This document shows positions 4,960 through 5,133 of a DNA stretch of 5,133 nt, piece after piece. Under the pieces are notes generated by a model. The model ran no database searches. It saw only the letters and a program-made list of their open reading frames with translations, and was not told the DNA's origin. Origin of the DNA: Acidovorax sp. (lineage in GTDB: Bacteria > Pseudomonadota > Gammaproteobacteria > Burkholderiales > Burkholderiaceae_C). The position numbers were made by a program, and so were the translations under genes. Location: the NCBI GenBank assembly GCA_011620245.1, contig WOZN01000230.1:1-5133 (forward strand), given 5' to 3'. Each line of letters begins with the position of its first letter. Within the stretch, counting starts at the first letter, position 1.

Positions 4960-5103
4960 GTGGCCTGGATCGCATTGGGCGTCTCGGCACTCTTTGTGAT
5001 CGCGGGGCTGGTAATGCACCGCATGTCCACCAAAATATTGAACCTGGAAACGGCAGTTGACCGCTTTGTATCCCTTGGCAAGCCGCATGAAATCAACGCT
5101 TAA
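4960..5103 (+). CDS. Possible small single-pass membrane protein downstream of trpD
   Basis: A 47-codon ORF from GTG 4960 to TAA 5101-5103 encodes a hydrophobic segment over residues 1-19 (AWIALGVSALFVIAGLV) and a polar tail (HRMSTKILNLE..., ending GKPHEINA). The lone membrane segment with basic residues (His20, Arg21, Lys25) just after it is what a small membrane-anchored protein looks like. Against it: no Shine-Dalgarno precedes GTG 4960, the later ATG 5014 would lose the membrane segment, and the middle of the ORF (residues 27-35) is the 29-bp repeat also found at 1136. It is in the same frame as trpD, separated only by TGA, CCC, CAT. I do not recognise a family. It could be a real gene, a trpD read-through extension, or chance. 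Confidence 0.4.
   Translation: MAWIALGVSALFVIAGLVMHRMSTKILNLETAVDRFVSLGKPHEINA
5037..5065 (+). repeat. 29-bp repeat, copy 2 (downstream of trpD)
   Basis: This matches positions 1136-1164 at 27 of 29 bases in the same orientation. It lies within the possible small ORF at 4960-5103, where it encodes LNLETAVDR, and ends 37 nt before the next candidate start at 5103. The flanking bases on both sides do not match copy 1, so the shared unit is sharply bounded. Confidence 0.75.
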
Positions 5104-5133
5104 TGGCTTCGATGGCGTTCACCTCATGGGTGA
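5103..5133 (+). CDS. Possible start of the next gene, truncated by the window edge
   Basis: An ATG at 5103 overlaps the TAA of the small ORF (TAATG) and opens a frame to the window edge, MASMAFTSWV; an alternative start is ATG 5112. Ten codons are too few to identify it. A small, hydrophobic beginning would fit a membrane transporter such as a LysE/RhtB exporter, which from memory can sit between trpD and trpC in this group, but that is a guess. No clear Shine-Dalgarno is seen. Confidence 0.25.
   Translation, partial: MASMAFTSWV

Noticed and set aside
3892..5088. Long - strand open frame opposite trpD
   Set aside because: Same reason: a codon-bias shadow of trpD with no recognisable domain.
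1..5133. CRISPR array, tRNA/rRNA, insertion sequence or phage genes
   Set aside because: No regularly spaced repeats, no cloverleaf or rRNA-like segments, and no transposase, integrase or phage-like proteins seen.

Overview
The window carries the front half of a tryptophan biosynthesis locus, all on the + strand. It most likely comes from a high-GC betaproteobacterium of the Burkholderiales, probably Comamonadaceae (Acidovorax/Comamonas-like). Three things point there: the order gph - trpE - chorismate mutase - trpG - trpD, strongly GC-biased codon third positions, and a short dispersed-repeat-like element between trpG and trpD of a type I associate with Comamonadaceae genomes. The family assignment is inference; no marker gene in the window proves it.

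Layout. Positions 1-33 are the rho-independent terminator of a gene lying to the left. A second strong hairpin and an AT-rich stretch with a candidate promoter follow. A HAD-family phosphoglycolate phosphatase (gph) runs from about 251 to 949. The gap 950-1234 has GC-rich hairpins, one copy of a 29-bp repeat, and at its end an extended -10 promoter. At 1235-1318 there is a 27-codon leader peptide, trpL, with a Trp-Pro-Trp motif, too short for routine gene calling. It is followed by a 103-nt leader with competing hairpins up to the GTG start of trpE. Then come trpE (1422-2921), a small AroQ-type chorismate mutase (2918-3247, overlapping trpE by 4 nt), trpG (3252-3836), an 85-nt gap with a repeat-like element, and trpD (3922-4953). 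After trpD is a possible 47-codon single-membrane-segment ORF (4960-5103) containing the second copy of the 29-bp repeat. The start of another ORF runs off the right edge.

How the genes work together. TrpE and TrpG form anthranilate synthase: TrpG supplies ammonia from glutamine and TrpE aminates chorismate. TrpD attaches phosphoribosyl to anthranilate. The chorismate mutase uses the same substrate as TrpE but sends it toward prephenate (Phe/Tyr), so a branch-point competitor is translated from the same message as TrpE. The trpL leader suggests that the operon senses charged tRNA-Trp. The predicted transcription start falls on the A of the trpL ATG, so trpL may be translated from a leaderless mRNA.

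The most notable points are the trpL leader and its apparent leaderless start, the absence of an obvious U-tract terminator in that leader, the chorismate mutase with an altered active-site signature inside the operon, and the 29-bp repeat pair flanking the operon, whose two differences are both synonymous in a shared reading frame.
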